Part shown: positions 9,035 to 17,830 of the stretch, piece by piece
How the letters are laid out: each line of letters starts with the position of its first letter
Numbering within the stretch: the stretch's first letter is position 1
DNA from: Mycobacterium sp. E2479
GTDB lineage: Bacteria > Actinomycetota > Actinomycetes > Mycobacteriales > Mycobacteriaceae
Reading direction: 5' to 3'
DNA length: 64,000 bases
Assembly (NCBI RefSeq): GCF_001667925.1
Contig: NZ_LZJR01000086.1
Coordinates: forward strand, 147,135 to 211,134
The notes under the pieces: generated by a model
What the model was told of the DNA's origin: nothing
The model's database searches: none
The model's input: the letters and a program-made list of their open reading frames with translations, nothing else
Position numbers and translations under genes: made by a program

Positions 9035-9086
9035 CTTAAAGGTAAAGCTGGTTCTCTGCGCTGGTGCGTTGGTGTACCGTACCGGT

Positions 9087-9908
9087 GTGCCAGACATGAC
9101 CGGCAAGGTCGTCCTCATCACCGGTGCCGCCCGCGGCCAGGGCCGCGCGCACGCCGTCAGGCTCAGTGCGGATGGTGCCGACACAATCCTCGTCGACATT
9201 GCCGGCCCATTGCCGCCCAGCGTCCCCTACGATTCGGCCACCCCGGACGAGTTGGCGGAAACCGCCGACCTTGTCGCCGCCAACGGCAGGCGTGCCGTCA
9301 CGGCGATGGTGGACACGCGCGATCACCCGGCCCTGTGCGCGGCCGTCGACAAAGGAGTGGTCGAGCTGGGCCGGCTCGACGTGATCGTTGCCAACGCGGG
9401 CATATGTTGTCCAGCCCCCTGGGATCAGGTCTCCCCCAGCGATTTTCAGGACACCGTCAACATCAACCTGGTCGGTACGTGGAACACTGTGATGGCCGGC
9501 GCCAAGCACATCATTGCCGGAGGACGCGGCGGGTCGATCATTCTCATCGGATCGGTAGCGGGGGTGAAGATGGAGCCGTTCATGGTCGCCTACACGGCAA
9601 GTAAGCACGGCGTCACGGGGCTCACTCGCTCGTTCGCGGTGGAACTCGGCCGTTACAACATCCGGGTGAACAGCCTGCACCCGGGGTCGGTTGCGACGCC
9701 GATGGGCAGTGGCCGGATGATCGAAGCGATGCAACAGGCCGCGGAGTCCTACTCCCTCCCTCAATTCGGCTTCAGCAAGCAGCTCCTGCCCAATGCGGTG
9801 ACGATGCCCGAGGATGTCGCGAACGCGGTCGCGTGGCTGGCCTCAGACGAGTCGAAATTCGTTACCGCCTCAGCTATATCCGTCGACGTCGGGGTTGCCC
9901 AGGCCTAG
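9087..9908 (+). CDS. Mycofactocin-associated SDR family oxidoreductase
   Basis: About 273 residues from GTG 9087; TTG 9069 or ATG 9096 are possible and no RBS decides. It has TGAARGQG (cofactor), NAG, IILIGSVAG (Ser) and AYTASK (Tyr/Lys). The insertion after the second strand, VDIAGPLPPSVPYDSATPDELAETADLVAANGR, marks the SDR subfamily that holds NAD tightly and is thought to pass electrons to mycofactocin rather than to free NAD. Role: oxidation of a secondary alcohol. The mft maturation genes are not in this window. Its last 39 bp overlap the convergent hydrolase gene. Confidence 0.87.
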   Translation: MPDMTGKVVLITGAARGQGRAHAVRLSADGADTILVDIAGPLPPSVPYDSATPDELAETADLVAANGRRAVTAMVDTRDHPALCAAVDKGVVELGRLDVIVANAGICCPAPWDQVSPSDFQDTVNINLVGTWNTVMAGAKHIIAGGRGGSIILIGSVAGVKMEPFMVAYTASKHGVTGLTRSFAVELGRYNIRVNSLHPGSVATPMGSGRMIEAMQQAAESYSLPQFGFSKQLLPNAVTMPEDVANAVAWLASDESKFVTASAISVDVGVAQA

Positions 9909-10592
9909 CAGGATCGCGGTCAGCTCCGCCGGCCGTGAGTAGAAGGGCGAGTGGCCGCCGTCCAACTCGACGATCGACGCCCCGATTCTGTCGACCGCAT
10001 TGCGCCGAGCCCACGACTCTCCCACCGCACGGTCGTCGCGCATGAGTACGTAGGTCGTGGGCGCGTCGGGCCACCGACCGATCGGGCAACGCTCGGTGAA
10101 CACGGTGAATGATTGGTGCCGCAGTTCGTCAAAAGCCCGCCGTGCGAGTGCTTCCGGACAGTCGTGGTAGAAGCCGTCACGCACGGACTCCCAGGTCAAT
10201 CCGAAGGGCCTGGCACCGTGCTCTGGTGGCTCCGGGAACGTGATGGCGTCGGGGTTGGCGGCCAGATGTTCGACGAACGACTGGCCGGGCACCGGCAGCA
10301 GGCCAGCGACGAATACCAGCCGGGACACCGGGTACAGCGTGGCGAGGACGGGCGCACACAGTCCCGAAATCGAATGCGCCACCACCACAACATTCGTCGG
10401 TGCCCAGTCCTGGACGGCACGCTCTATCGCGTCGAGCGCCACTCGCGCCCAGTCCCCCGCGCCGGCCGAGTCGTCGTCGACCGGCAGGTCCGGTGCGACG
10501 ACCTGGTGGCCCTGCCGCACAAGCTCTTGAGTGACCGCGTCCCAGGACGATCCGAAATGCATCCCGCCGTGCAGCAGGGTGAAAAGGGTCAA
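9870..10592 (-). CDS. Alpha/beta-hydrolase
   Basis: 240 residues; the TTG start overlaps the upstream stop (TTGA). The HGG near residue 8 is the oxyanion loop, AHSISG (about 73-78) is the nucleophile elbow with Ser, RDDRAVG carries the likely Asp and GGHSPFYS the catalytic His. The family includes small esterases and C-C bond hydrolases. It is translationally coupled to the DapB-like paralogue B, so the two probably act in sequence. The substrate is not deducible. Confidence 0.87.
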   Translation of the reverse strand: MTLFTLLHGGMHFGSSWDAVTQELVRQGHQVVAPDLPVDDDSAGAGDWARVALDAIERAVQDWAPTNVVVVAHSISGLCAPVLATLYPVSRLVFVAGLLPVPGQSFVEHLAANPDAITFPEPPEHGARPFGLTWESVRDGFYHDCPEALARRAFDELRHQSFTVFTERCPIGRWPDAPTTYVLMRDDRAVGESWARRNAVDRIGASIVELDGGHSPFYSRPAELTAILLGLGNPDVDGYS

Positions 10593-11692
10593 CGTGCCGC
10601 TCGCGAGAGTCTGCCGACGATTTCAGGCCCGGCCAAAGGCAATTCGATGACGCCGGGGGCGGCGTCCACCACGCGAGGAATTGCATTTACGGCGGCCATC
10701 GCCGTGGCCGTGATTCCGGGATTGACCCGGCCTTCCTCGGACTGTTCCAAATACAGCTCCAGGCTCACGCTGGGGTCGCCCTGAACGCGGAACACCATCC
10801 CGCCCTGTCCCTGGCGTGAGGGTTTCGGCCAGCGGTCGGGCCATGGCGTCGAACTCACCGTCGCGAAATATTGCACTGCCACCACTTTTCGGTCGTCGAC
10901 GACCCCCGACAACTGCCAGCGATGCGCGCAAATCGTTCCGGACGGCACCACGCCGATGGCGGTTGACAGGTCGGCTGGAGCGAGCAGGGTCTCCCAGTCC
11001 AGTTCTACGCGGTCGAGGTCGATGCCGAGTACGCCCGCGATATAGCGCACGACCGTCTCCCAGTCATGATTCACCTTGCCGGAGGCTATCCGGGCGGGCA
11101 CGTGGCCGTCGGGCTTGCCGAAACCCATCGACTCGTGCAACACATCCCAGATTGGATACGACTTATCCAGGTCGAGCGCGTATTCATCCATCCGGTACGA
11201 ATCCACCCTGCCCACGCCGGAAAGCAGGGCGGTGGGCAGGTTGAGACTGATGAAGCCGGGCTCGCTACCGGTAGCGTAAAACGTCGAATTGCCTTTGCGC
11301 GCCGCTTGATCGAGCGCGGTGCGCCAGCGGGGTGGCGCAGCGGGCGGATACACGAGTGGGATCGTCGAGATCGTCACGACATTGATCCCCGCCGCCAGCA
11401 GCACGGCAATGTCGGCGACCGCATCATCCTCCCGACGGACCGCTGTCGCGCAGTAGGTCACGCAGTCGGGTTTCAGTCCAACGATTTCCGCGACGTCTCC
11501 TGTTGCCGTGACGCCAACATCCGCCAAGCCGCAGAGGCCGCCCGCATCGGATCCGATCTTGCCCGGCGTGGAGACCTTCACTCCGACGAGCTCCAGTGCG
11601 GGGTCGAGAATCGTGGCCCGCAATGCTTCCCGCCCGGTGAGTCCCGTGCCGATATGAGCGACGCGATAGCGGGCGGCCGTGTGATCACCCAT
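10589..11692 (-). CDS. DapB-like NAD(P)-binding oxidoreductase, paralogue B
   Basis: 367 residues from ATG 11692, which has GGGAG 5 bp upstream; a TTG one codon earlier is too close to that site. The Rossmann loop is IGTGLTG, followed by LELVGVKVSTPGKIGSDAG, and the family C-terminal block is AMAAVNAIPRVVDAAPGV. It differs from paralogue A by an internal PSRQGQGGMVF segment. It lies between the AveC-like membrane gene (16 bp upstream) and the alpha/beta-hydrolase (4-bp overlap), so all belong to one minus-strand operon. Confidence 0.84.
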   Translation of the reverse strand: MGDHTAARYRVAHIGTGLTGREALRATILDPALELVGVKVSTPGKIGSDAGGLCGLADVGVTATGDVAEIVGLKPDCVTYCATAVRREDDAVADIAVLLAAGINVVTISTIPLVYPPAAPPRWRTALDQAARKGNSTFYATGSEPGFISLNLPTALLSGVGRVDSYRMDEYALDLDKSYPIWDVLHESMGFGKPDGHVPARIASGKVNHDWETVVRYIAGVLGIDLDRVELDWETLLAPADLSTAIGVVPSGTICAHRWQLSGVVDDRKVVAVQYFATVSSTPWPDRWPKPSRQGQGGMVFRVQGDPSVSLELYLEQSEEGRVNPGITATAMAAVNAIPRVVDAAPGVIELPLAGPEIVGRLSRAAR

Positions 11693-11708
11693 CAAGACTC
11701 CCTGCGGT

Positions 11709-12740
11709 CTACTTGTAGAAAGGACCGGGCTTGCCCGATCGCTCGAGATGCCCGTACGGGTCGTACACCTTGATATTCGGATACGGGTTCTGCTCGTAGG
11801 CGGGTTTGGACAATCCCGCGACCCGCAACCCGGACAGCGCCGCCAGCGGCGCCGCGAAGGAGACGAGACCCACCGCCAAGGAAATCAGCAGCTGGCGCGT
11901 CAACGTGACCGTGCTACCTCCGGGCCGCGCCGGGAGCCGCCGGGCGATCCGGTTGATCAGGATCAGCTCGCCACTATTGTCGCGGACGCACATCACGGCG
12001 ACCATGCCGAAGATGATGGAGTCGTAGACCGCCATGATCAGTGGGAAATGAATATGGCCGATCTGCAGCGTTGGACCGACGGCCTCGGTGTAGAAGAAGA
12101 TGCCGAAACGCATCCAGGTGAACTGGATCAACCCGTTGATGGGGACTGCGACGATTGTTGCGCCGATGAAGACCCCGACCAGACGATGGCGGGCCAGCCA
12201 GGCGTTGCGTTGCATCGGCGGGTCGATGAATCGGTCATGCAATTGCAGGAATCCCAGACCATTGAGCAGGTAGTAGGCGGCATATCCGCCGAGAAAGGCC
12301 AACGCGGGCTCGAGGTTCGGCGAGATGTTCACATACGGCCACGACAGGGGGAAGTGCAGCATGCGCGGGTCGAAGATCGCGAAGGTCGCCCAGTTGGCCA
12401 GGGGATCCAGCGCTCCGGTGATGAGGCCGGCGAACGCGATGACCACGGTCCAGTGCACCTTGCGCTGCCGGACCGAGAGCCATACCAATGTCGCGATCAA
12501 GCCGATCGCCATCGGAATGGAACTGAGGGCGACAGCCAGCGGCCAGTTGTCGAAACCGAGGAACGGCGGATACGGCGGCGCGGTCGGGTCGGGATTGGTG
12601 GTCCGCGGGTCGCCATGTGTGCCCGATTGGATGCTCGCTACTGTGACGACCGCGAAGGCCAGGTAGGCGACGACGAAGATTGCCCACCCCACCCAGGTCC
12701 GCGACGATGAATGCGTCCTGGAATCAAGGGTATTCGTCAT
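11709..12740 (-). CDS. AveC-like (spirocyclase family) integral membrane protein
   Basis: 343 residues from ATG 12740. Five to six hydrophobic segments are visible: WVGWAIFVVAYLAFAVVTVA, PLAVALSSIPMAIGLIATLVW, WTVVIAFAGLITGALDPLANW, ALAFLGGYAAYYLLNGLGFL, LVGVFIGATIVAVPINGLI and LLISLAVGLVSFAAPLAAL. The central FDPRMLHFPLSWPYVNISPNLEPALAF resembles the AveC-like family, named after the avermectin spiroketal cyclase/dehydratase; mycobacterial homologues have no known role. The start codon overlaps the end of the small ORF 12737-12884. It heads the operon with paralogue B and the hydrolase. The family call is moderately sure, the function unknown. Confidence 0.7.
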   Translation of the reverse strand: MTNTLDSRTHSSSRTWVGWAIFVVAYLAFAVVTVASIQSGTHGDPRTTNPDPTAPPYPPFLGFDNWPLAVALSSIPMAIGLIATLVWLSVRQRKVHWTVVIAFAGLITGALDPLANWATFAIFDPRMLHFPLSWPYVNISPNLEPALAFLGGYAAYYLLNGLGFLQLHDRFIDPPMQRNAWLARHRLVGVFIGATIVAVPINGLIQFTWMRFGIFFYTEAVGPTLQIGHIHFPLIMAVYDSIIFGMVAVMCVRDNSGELILINRIARRLPARPGGSTVTLTRQLLISLAVGLVSFAAPLAALSGLRVAGLSKPAYEQNPYPNIKVYDPYGHLERSGKPGPFYK

Positions 12741-12884
12741 GTCGCGACCGTGTCCGCGGGCATTCCGCTGTCGCCCTTGATCACGGGCATGTTCGTCCAC
12801 GTCCCCTGGTCGTCGCGATACCATCCAGCCGGGCCAGCACGACCTTGCCCTCGAAATTGAGGTAATCAAGATGAACGACCACGC
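12737..12884 (-). pseudogene. Small ORF (about 48 codons) coupled to the AveC-like gene, apparently frameshifted
   Basis: A strong RBS (AGGAGG) lies 5 bp before GTG 12884. The frame starts VVVHLDYLNFEGKVVLARLDG and then runs off after 33 codons. Shifting frame once near Leu19/Asp20 gives GWYRDDQGTWTNMPVIKGD and ends in a TGA that overlaps the ATG of the AveC-like gene (ATGA). The good RBS, the protein-like composition of both parts and the coupling argue for a real small gene with a one-base indel. It could also be an error in the assembly. No family recognised. Confidence 0.6.
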
Positions 12885-12928
12885 GGCCTCCTATTCGGCG
12901 GGCGGGGCTCGTCTCAAGCACCCCGGAC

Positions 12929-12944
12929 GAGAATAACAATTCTC
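12929..12944. promoter_or_regulatory. 16-bp palindromic operator, site 4
   Basis: GAGAATAACAATTCTC: perfect 6-bp arms around AACA, and the flanking C/G extend the arms to 7 bp. It lies in the divergent region between the small ORF/AveC operon (minus) and the SDR at 12986 (plus). Best conserved of the four related sites. Confidence 0.72.
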
Positions 12945-12985
12945 GCATGAGAGAATCGGCTGACTCTCTGGCGAAGGAAACGGGT

Positions 12986-13759
12986 ATGGCCGACCGACAC
13001 TCCAACATCGCGGGGACGCGGATGCTGATCATCGGGGCATCGTCCGGTATCGGACAGGCGATGGCCCTCGCCGCCCACTCCAGGGGCGCCGAGGTGGCGC
13101 TCGCGGCGCGCCGGTTGGACGTCCTGTCCGAGCTGGCCGATCGGCTGAGCGGTTCGGCGTACGAGCTCGATGTGTCGGACCCGCGTGCCGTCGAAACGGT
13201 TATCGGCGACGTCGCTGCCAAGTTCGGCAGCCTCGATACGGTGGTATTCACCAGCGCTGTCGTGCCGTTCGCGCTGATCGAAGACACCGATGTCGCGACC
13301 TGGCTGCATGCCTACGCCGTCAACGCCGTCGGTGCCTCCCACGTGCTGCGGATGGCGCTACCCCACCTGGCCGAAAACGCCACGGTTGTCGTCGCATCGA
13401 GCCATGACGTCGGTCGTCCACGCCCCGGTGTGGCCGCCTATCACGCGAGCAAGGCCGCTCTCGACGAGATCCTGCGCTCCTGGCGGGCCGAGCACCCCGA
13501 GCTCGCCCTGATCCGGGTGAGCGTCGGCCCCACGTGTGACACCGAGATCCTGCGCGGCGCAGACCGCGACCTGCTGGCCGACCTGTACCGGGCCTGGGCG
13601 CAGGGCGGCCAGATTCCAGCCGAGATGTCCGCCGTTGAGGATGTCGCCAACGCGATGCTGTCCCTGATCGCGGTTTCGCGTGCGAACCCTACGGTCGTCA
13701 GCGAGATCGTGCACCTGGCGCCGCGAATCATCAGAAACCCTACGCCCCCGAGAGGATGA
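12986..13759 (+). CDS. Short-chain dehydrogenase/reductase
   Basis: 257 residues from ATG 12986, preceded by GAAGGAA at 8 bp; an upstream ATG at 12947 directly abuts the palindrome and is less likely. It has GASSGIG (cofactor), a Ser in VVVASSHDVG and the catalytic YHASK. NNAG is replaced by FTSAVVP, a feature shared with the SDR at 25037 (YTTGVGV), and both have a conserved WRAEHPE/WRTEHPE helix after the active site, so the two are close paralogues. It is the first gene of a plus-strand trio with an SDR and paralogue C. Confidence 0.88.
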   Translation: MADRHSNIAGTRMLIIGASSGIGQAMALAAHSRGAEVALAARRLDVLSELADRLSGSAYELDVSDPRAVETVIGDVAAKFGSLDTVVFTSAVVPFALIEDTDVATWLHAYAVNAVGASHVLRMALPHLAENATVVVASSHDVGRPRPGVAAYHASKAALDEILRSWRAEHPELALIRVSVGPTCDTEILRGADRDLLADLYRAWAQGGQIPAEMSAVEDVANAMLSLIAVSRANPTVVSEIVHLAPRIIRNPTPPRG

Positions 13760-13763
13760 CTTA

Positions 13764-14567
13764 ATGGACCTTGGTTTCGAGGGCGCGACGGCCGTTGTGA
13801 CCGGCGGAAGCAAGGGGATGGGGCTCGCGATCGCCGAAACCCTTGGGGCCGAGGGGGCCTCGGTGGCGATCATGGCGCGCGGGCGGGCAGCGCTGGACGC
13901 TGCGGCGGAGTGCGTCCGCCGTGCCGGCGCCCCCGAAGTCCTGGCTATCAGCGCCGATATGGCCGACGCCGAGTCCATCGCGTCGGCGTTTACATCGGTC
14001 GCCGATTCCTGGGACAGCCTGAATGTGCTGGTGCACACCGTCGGTCCGAGTGCCGGCACCTTCGAGGAGCTCACCGACGATGACTGGCACGCCGCATTCG
14101 ATCTCGGCACGCTGTCAGCCGTGCGCTCGGTCCGGGCCGCACTGCCGTTGCTGCGAACGGCTGACTGGGCTCGCATCGTCACACTTTCGGCGCATTCGAT
14201 CCAGCGCCAGAGCGCGCGACTGGTCGCCTACACGGCGGCCAAGTCGGCACTGTCGAGTTTGACCAAGAACCTGTCCAAAAGCCTGGGCCCCGAGGGCATC
14301 CTGGTCAACTGCGTCTGTCCCGGCACCATCGTGACGGCCAGCTTCACCGAGATTCTGCGTGATGTCCTCGCCGCGGACGGGCTGGACTCGTCGGACCCGA
14401 AAGACGTGATGAAATGGGTCGAAAAGACCTACGGTCATCCCTGCGACATCGGTCGCGCCGGGCTACCCGAAGAGATCGCCTCGGCCACCACCTATCTGGC
14501 GTCGCGGCGAAACGGCTACGTGACGGGAGCCACCGTCAACGTGGACGGCGGATCGGACTTCATCTGA
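13764..14567 (+). CDS. Short-chain dehydrogenase/reductase
   Basis: 267 residues from ATG 13764, which has GAGAGGAT upstream and starts 4 bp after the previous stop. A classical SDR: TGGSKGMG at the N-terminus, catalytic Ser in TLSAHS, AYTAAK, then VNCVCPGTIVTASF and a C-terminal VNVDGGSDF. A 3-oxoacyl reductase or hydroxyacyl-CoA/alcohol dehydrogenase role is likely; the long substrate loop (RDVLAADGLDSSDPKDVMKWVEKTYG) suggests a bulky substrate. Middle gene of the 12986-15693 operon. Confidence 0.9.
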   Translation: MDLGFEGATAVVTGGSKGMGLAIAETLGAEGASVAIMARGRAALDAAAECVRRAGAPEVLAISADMADAESIASAFTSVADSWDSLNVLVHTVGPSAGTFEELTDDDWHAAFDLGTLSAVRSVRAALPLLRTADWARIVTLSAHSIQRQSARLVAYTAAKSALSSLTKNLSKSLGPEGILVNCVCPGTIVTASFTEILRDVLAADGLDSSDPKDVMKWVEKTYGHPCDIGRAGLPEEIASATTYLASRRNGYVTGATVNVDGGSDFI

Positions 14568-14592
14568 TCAACATGCGAAGGGAGTCTATAAG

Positions 14593-15693
14593 GTGACCGG
14601 CGAATCCCGACGGCTGCGAATAATCCAGTGGGCGACCGGTGCGGTGGGCACCGAGATGATCAACACGATCCTCGACTACCGCCCCGACCTCGAACTGGTC
14701 GGGGCGCGGGTGTATTCAGATTCCAAGCACGGCGTCGACGTCGGGACGCTGGTCGGACGGAGCCCCATCGGGATCACCGCCACCACCGACGTCAGCGAAA
14801 TCCTGTCCACGGATTGCGATCTCGTGCTCTATGCGCCGTCGTTCACCAGTCTCGACGACGTGTGCGCGCTGCTGGAGAGCGGGAAGAACGTCGCGACCGT
14901 CTCATTCCTGTTTTACCCCCAGCGCATCGGGCAAGCCGACCGTCGGCGGCTGCTGGCGGCCTGCCGCAAGGGCAACAGCACCATCCACGCCAGCGGCCTC
15001 AACCCGGGCAACCTGTCGGGCGTGCTGCCGCTGGCGCTGTCCGGCATGAGTCGCACGATCGATCGACTCACCCTGCAGGAGCGCGCCGACTGGTCGCTGT
15101 GGGAGAGCACCGAAATCACGTTTGACGGAATGTGGTTCGGTCGCCCAGTCGACCACATCACCCCGACCGCAAACGACTTCCTGACCTTCAACACCGCCCT
15201 GTTCACCCAGCAGACATGGTTCATCGCCGATACATTGAACGCCGCGATAGACGACGTCACGGTCAGCGTCGACGCAGTGCCGGCAACCAAGGACTTTCAG
15301 ATCTTCGACCATGAGGTGCGCGCTGGTACGACCGCTGGTCAGCGCTGGAACTTCGTCGGACACCGCGACGGTGAGCCGCTTATCGAGTTCGAGACACTAT
15401 GGACGGTGGGCGGCAAGTATCCGGAGCACTGGCCTAAACCGGACGATGGGTGGACCCTTACGCTCGAAGGTGATCCATCGATGCGCGTGCACTTCTTTTG
15501 CCTGGCCAGCTATTCACGGCCGGCGTCGGTCGCCGAGCATGTCCGCGCGGGCTTGGTCGCCGTTGCGCTGCAGGTCGTCAACGCCATACCCGCGATATGT
15601 GCCGCACCCGCAGGTTTTGCCACCATGGCCGATCTGCCGTTGATCCGTAGTTATACCGGCTTCGGTGATCCGCCCATCGTCGTCGCGGACTGA
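14593..15693 (+). CDS. DapB-like NAD(P)-binding oxidoreductase, paralogue C
   Basis: 366 residues, GTG start with GGGAG upstream. It opens RIIQWATGAVGTEMI, the commonest form of the family cofactor loop, then LELVGARVYSDSKHGVDVGTLVG. The C-terminal block is ALQVVNAIPAICAAPAGF, where the PG of the other copies is AG. The middle has KGNSTIHASGLNPGNLSGVLP, aligned with ATGSEPGFISLNLP of paralogue B. It closes the operon with two SDRs, again pairing this family with alcohol/ketone chemistry. Confidence 0.85.
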   Translation: MTGESRRLRIIQWATGAVGTEMINTILDYRPDLELVGARVYSDSKHGVDVGTLVGRSPIGITATTDVSEILSTDCDLVLYAPSFTSLDDVCALLESGKNVATVSFLFYPQRIGQADRRRLLAACRKGNSTIHASGLNPGNLSGVLPLALSGMSRTIDRLTLQERADWSLWESTEITFDGMWFGRPVDHITPTANDFLTFNTALFTQQTWFIADTLNAAIDDVTVSVDAVPATKDFQIFDHEVRAGTTAGQRWNFVGHRDGEPLIEFETLWTVGGKYPEHWPKPDDGWTLTLEGDPSMRVHFFCLASYSRPASVAEHVRAGLVAVALQVVNAIPAICAAPAGFATMADLPLIRSYTGFGDPPIVVAD

Positions 15694-15761
15694 CATCGGC
15701 GGGTGCCGATCGCGTCAGCGGGCGTCGTCGGCAACCACCCGAAGATCGGCTCTCCGACCGG

Positions 15762-16703
15762 TCACGGGCCGCGTTGCGAGTTATCGGGAGCCGCCGCGAA
15801 AACATGCTCCATTTCGTCGAATATGCTGCCGGGCACGAACATCTCCGACTCATCGAGGATCCGGTCGAGGTTGGCCGCCACGTCCTCGGCGGCGAAGGCG
15901 CCATCGCCGCCGAACCAACCGCAAGTCACACCGATCTGCAATGCGGCCACCCGTCCACGGAAGGCGCTGAGAAGCCGATGCGTCAGCGTGCAATCCTCGC
16001 TGGCGAGGTAGGCAACGACGGGCGCCACTTGATCGAGGCGCAAGGTCTTCAAGAACGCGCGCGCTTCGGCAGTGTGGCCGGCCTCGCCCATGAGCGCCAT
16101 GGCCATTCGAGTGTCGCCCATTGGCATGATCGCGTTGGCATGTATACCGCATGCGACACCCTCGAGCGCCGCGACGTTCATCAACCCGAGCATGCCCGTC
16201 TTTGCCGTGGCGTATCCCAACAAGCCTGGCTACCCGAAGACTCCTGCTGCGGACAAAACGAACACCAGTCGGCCGTATCCGGCGTCGCGCATCACCGCGA
16301 AACCCGGTCGGACGACATGAAAAGCGGCCAACAGGTGATGGCGCAGCAGCGCCTCGAAGCGTTCGGTGGGCCAATCCGGAAACGTGTCGTCGTGAATGAT
16401 GCCGGCGTAGGCGACGATCGCGTCTAACCGCCCGAACTCCCTGACCGCAAGGTCGACTGCGGCCCTTCCCCCTTGCTCGGTGCTGGCGTCGGAGTCGCAC
16501 GCCACCACCCGCCCGCCCGCCGCGCGAATTGCGGCGGCGACGTCATCGGCCGGTTCCGGTCCGCCACCGCTTCCATCGGTTTCGGCTCCGTTATCGTGGA
16601 CCACCAGCGCCGCTCCGCGGCGGGCCATTTCATGGCAGTACGCCTCGCCGAGGCCACGCGCACCGCCGGTGACCAGGACGATTCGATCGTCAAAGGTAAT
16701 CAT
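15762..16703 (-). pseudogene. MFE-2/HSD17B4-type SDR interrupted by an amber codon
   Basis: From ATG 16703 (GGGGAGG RBS) the frame reads an SDR of the multifunctional-enzyme type: VTGGARGLGEAY, then LVVHDNGAETDGSGGG with the family insert, FGRLDAIVAYAGI and LVFVLSAAGVFG. A TAG at 16230-16232 interrupts it, and the same frame continues PGLLGYATAKTGMLGL to 15762. The stop lies between the catalytic Ser and Tyr, so no active product is made without readthrough. One C-to-T change (CAG to TAG) explains it, and the downstream 150 codons remain open, so the damage looks recent. It is the last gene of the minus-strand P450/paralogue D operon. Confidence 0.85.
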
Positions 16704-16787
16704 TTTGCCTCCCCTCCGGGTACGGCACCGCACGGTCCAGCGCGGTGACGATGCGGGGCGGCCGAACGGCTACCGTGAAAAACGTCA

Positions 16788-17783
16788 TCAGACGAGCCCA
16801 CGCGCCAGGGCGAACATGGCGGTGGCCGCGTCGAGTAGCTCCGGTGTCAGCATGTTTCCGGTGTACTCGACCCAGCACCAGCTTCGCGCCGGCCGCACCC
16901 CCGACGAGGCGAGTGTCACTGAACCGAAGACGTGCAGCGGGCTCCCACTCGATTCGAAGCCGAAGGTGTAGGAATCGGCGCCGATGTTCGCGTCGAGCTT
17001 GGTCATCCTTCCGGACTCGTTGAATATCGGCTTCGCAGCGATGTCCTCATGCACCGTGGTGACACCGTCTTTGAGCTGATAGCCCGGGCCGAAGGTCACG
17101 CCTTCGCGCCCCTGCCAGAAGCTGCCGCCGCCCAACTGCCCATCGTCGAATTCGTGCAGCCAGGACACCCACATGCCTTGCAGATGGCGGGCGATGGGGA
17201 GCTCGGTGTACACCTTTCCTGGCGGTCCGTACGCGAAGTCCTGGTGTGCGTAGCCGGAAACCTCGACGCCATCGACCTTGCCGGTGGCGTACATCAGCTC
17301 ATGGCGGTAGTAGACGTCGTCGTCGATGCCTTGTTGCGCGGGCACGAATGTGAGGACGATATCGCTGACCGTCCGGCCATGTAACTCCCATCGGTTGCTC
17401 GCATCGTGCCAGTGAAACCCGTTGGCATCGCGCTCGATTCGTCCGCTGGGATACAGCAGCTGGACAGTCGCGCCGTCATCGACGTATTGCAGCGGCTCGA
17501 ACCAGTCGAGCGTCGAGTACTCGGTGTAGAGGTGAGGTGCATCGATCCCGAGGTCCTTCGGCAGTGAGCGAAATCCGCACACTGGAGACACGACATGGGT
17601 CATTCCGGTAACGAAGTCGTCGCACCCACGCACCCCCCAATAGCTTTGACCGGATGCGTCGGCAACGACTGCCCCCAACCAGATGCCCGACAGTCCCATG
17701 CCCGGCGTGGGGACCCATTCGCGTCGGTAATGGGCGAGGGATGGGGGCTGGCGAATGACCTCGAAATCAATCGATTTGAGCAC
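16788..17783 (-). CDS. Unrecognised 331-residue protein, lipocalin-like composition
   Basis: GTG start with GAGGAGG 5 bp upstream, so translation is well supported. No signal peptide or membrane segment. The sequence is rich in W, Y, F and G with alternating hydrophobic residues throughout, e.g. MWVSWLHEFDDGQLGGGSFWQG and GSVTLASSGVRPARSWCWVEY, which suggests an all-beta fold, possibly tandem lipocalin-like domains as in AttH/CrtC-type proteins; this is a weak impression. It lies 47 bp after paralogue D in an operon with a P450 and the broken SDR, so a role in handling the same hydrophobic substrate is plausible. Confidence 0.65.
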   Translation of the reverse strand: MLKSIDFEVIRQPPSLAHYRREWVPTPGMGLSGIWLGAVVADASGQSYWGVRGCDDFVTGMTHVVSPVCGFRSLPKDLGIDAPHLYTEYSTLDWFEPLQYVDDGATVQLLYPSGRIERDANGFHWHDASNRWELHGRTVSDIVLTFVPAQQGIDDDVYYRHELMYATGKVDGVEVSGYAHQDFAYGPPGKVYTELPIARHLQGMWVSWLHEFDDGQLGGGSFWQGREGVTFGPGYQLKDGVTTVHEDIAAKPIFNESGRMTKLDANIGADSYTFGFESSGSPLHVFGSVTLASSGVRPARSWCWVEYTGNMLTPELLDAATAMFALARGLV

Positions 17784-17830
17784 TCAATCCTCCTCGCCGG
17801 GATGCGACGGTTGTCGGGATCTTCGAGCAA

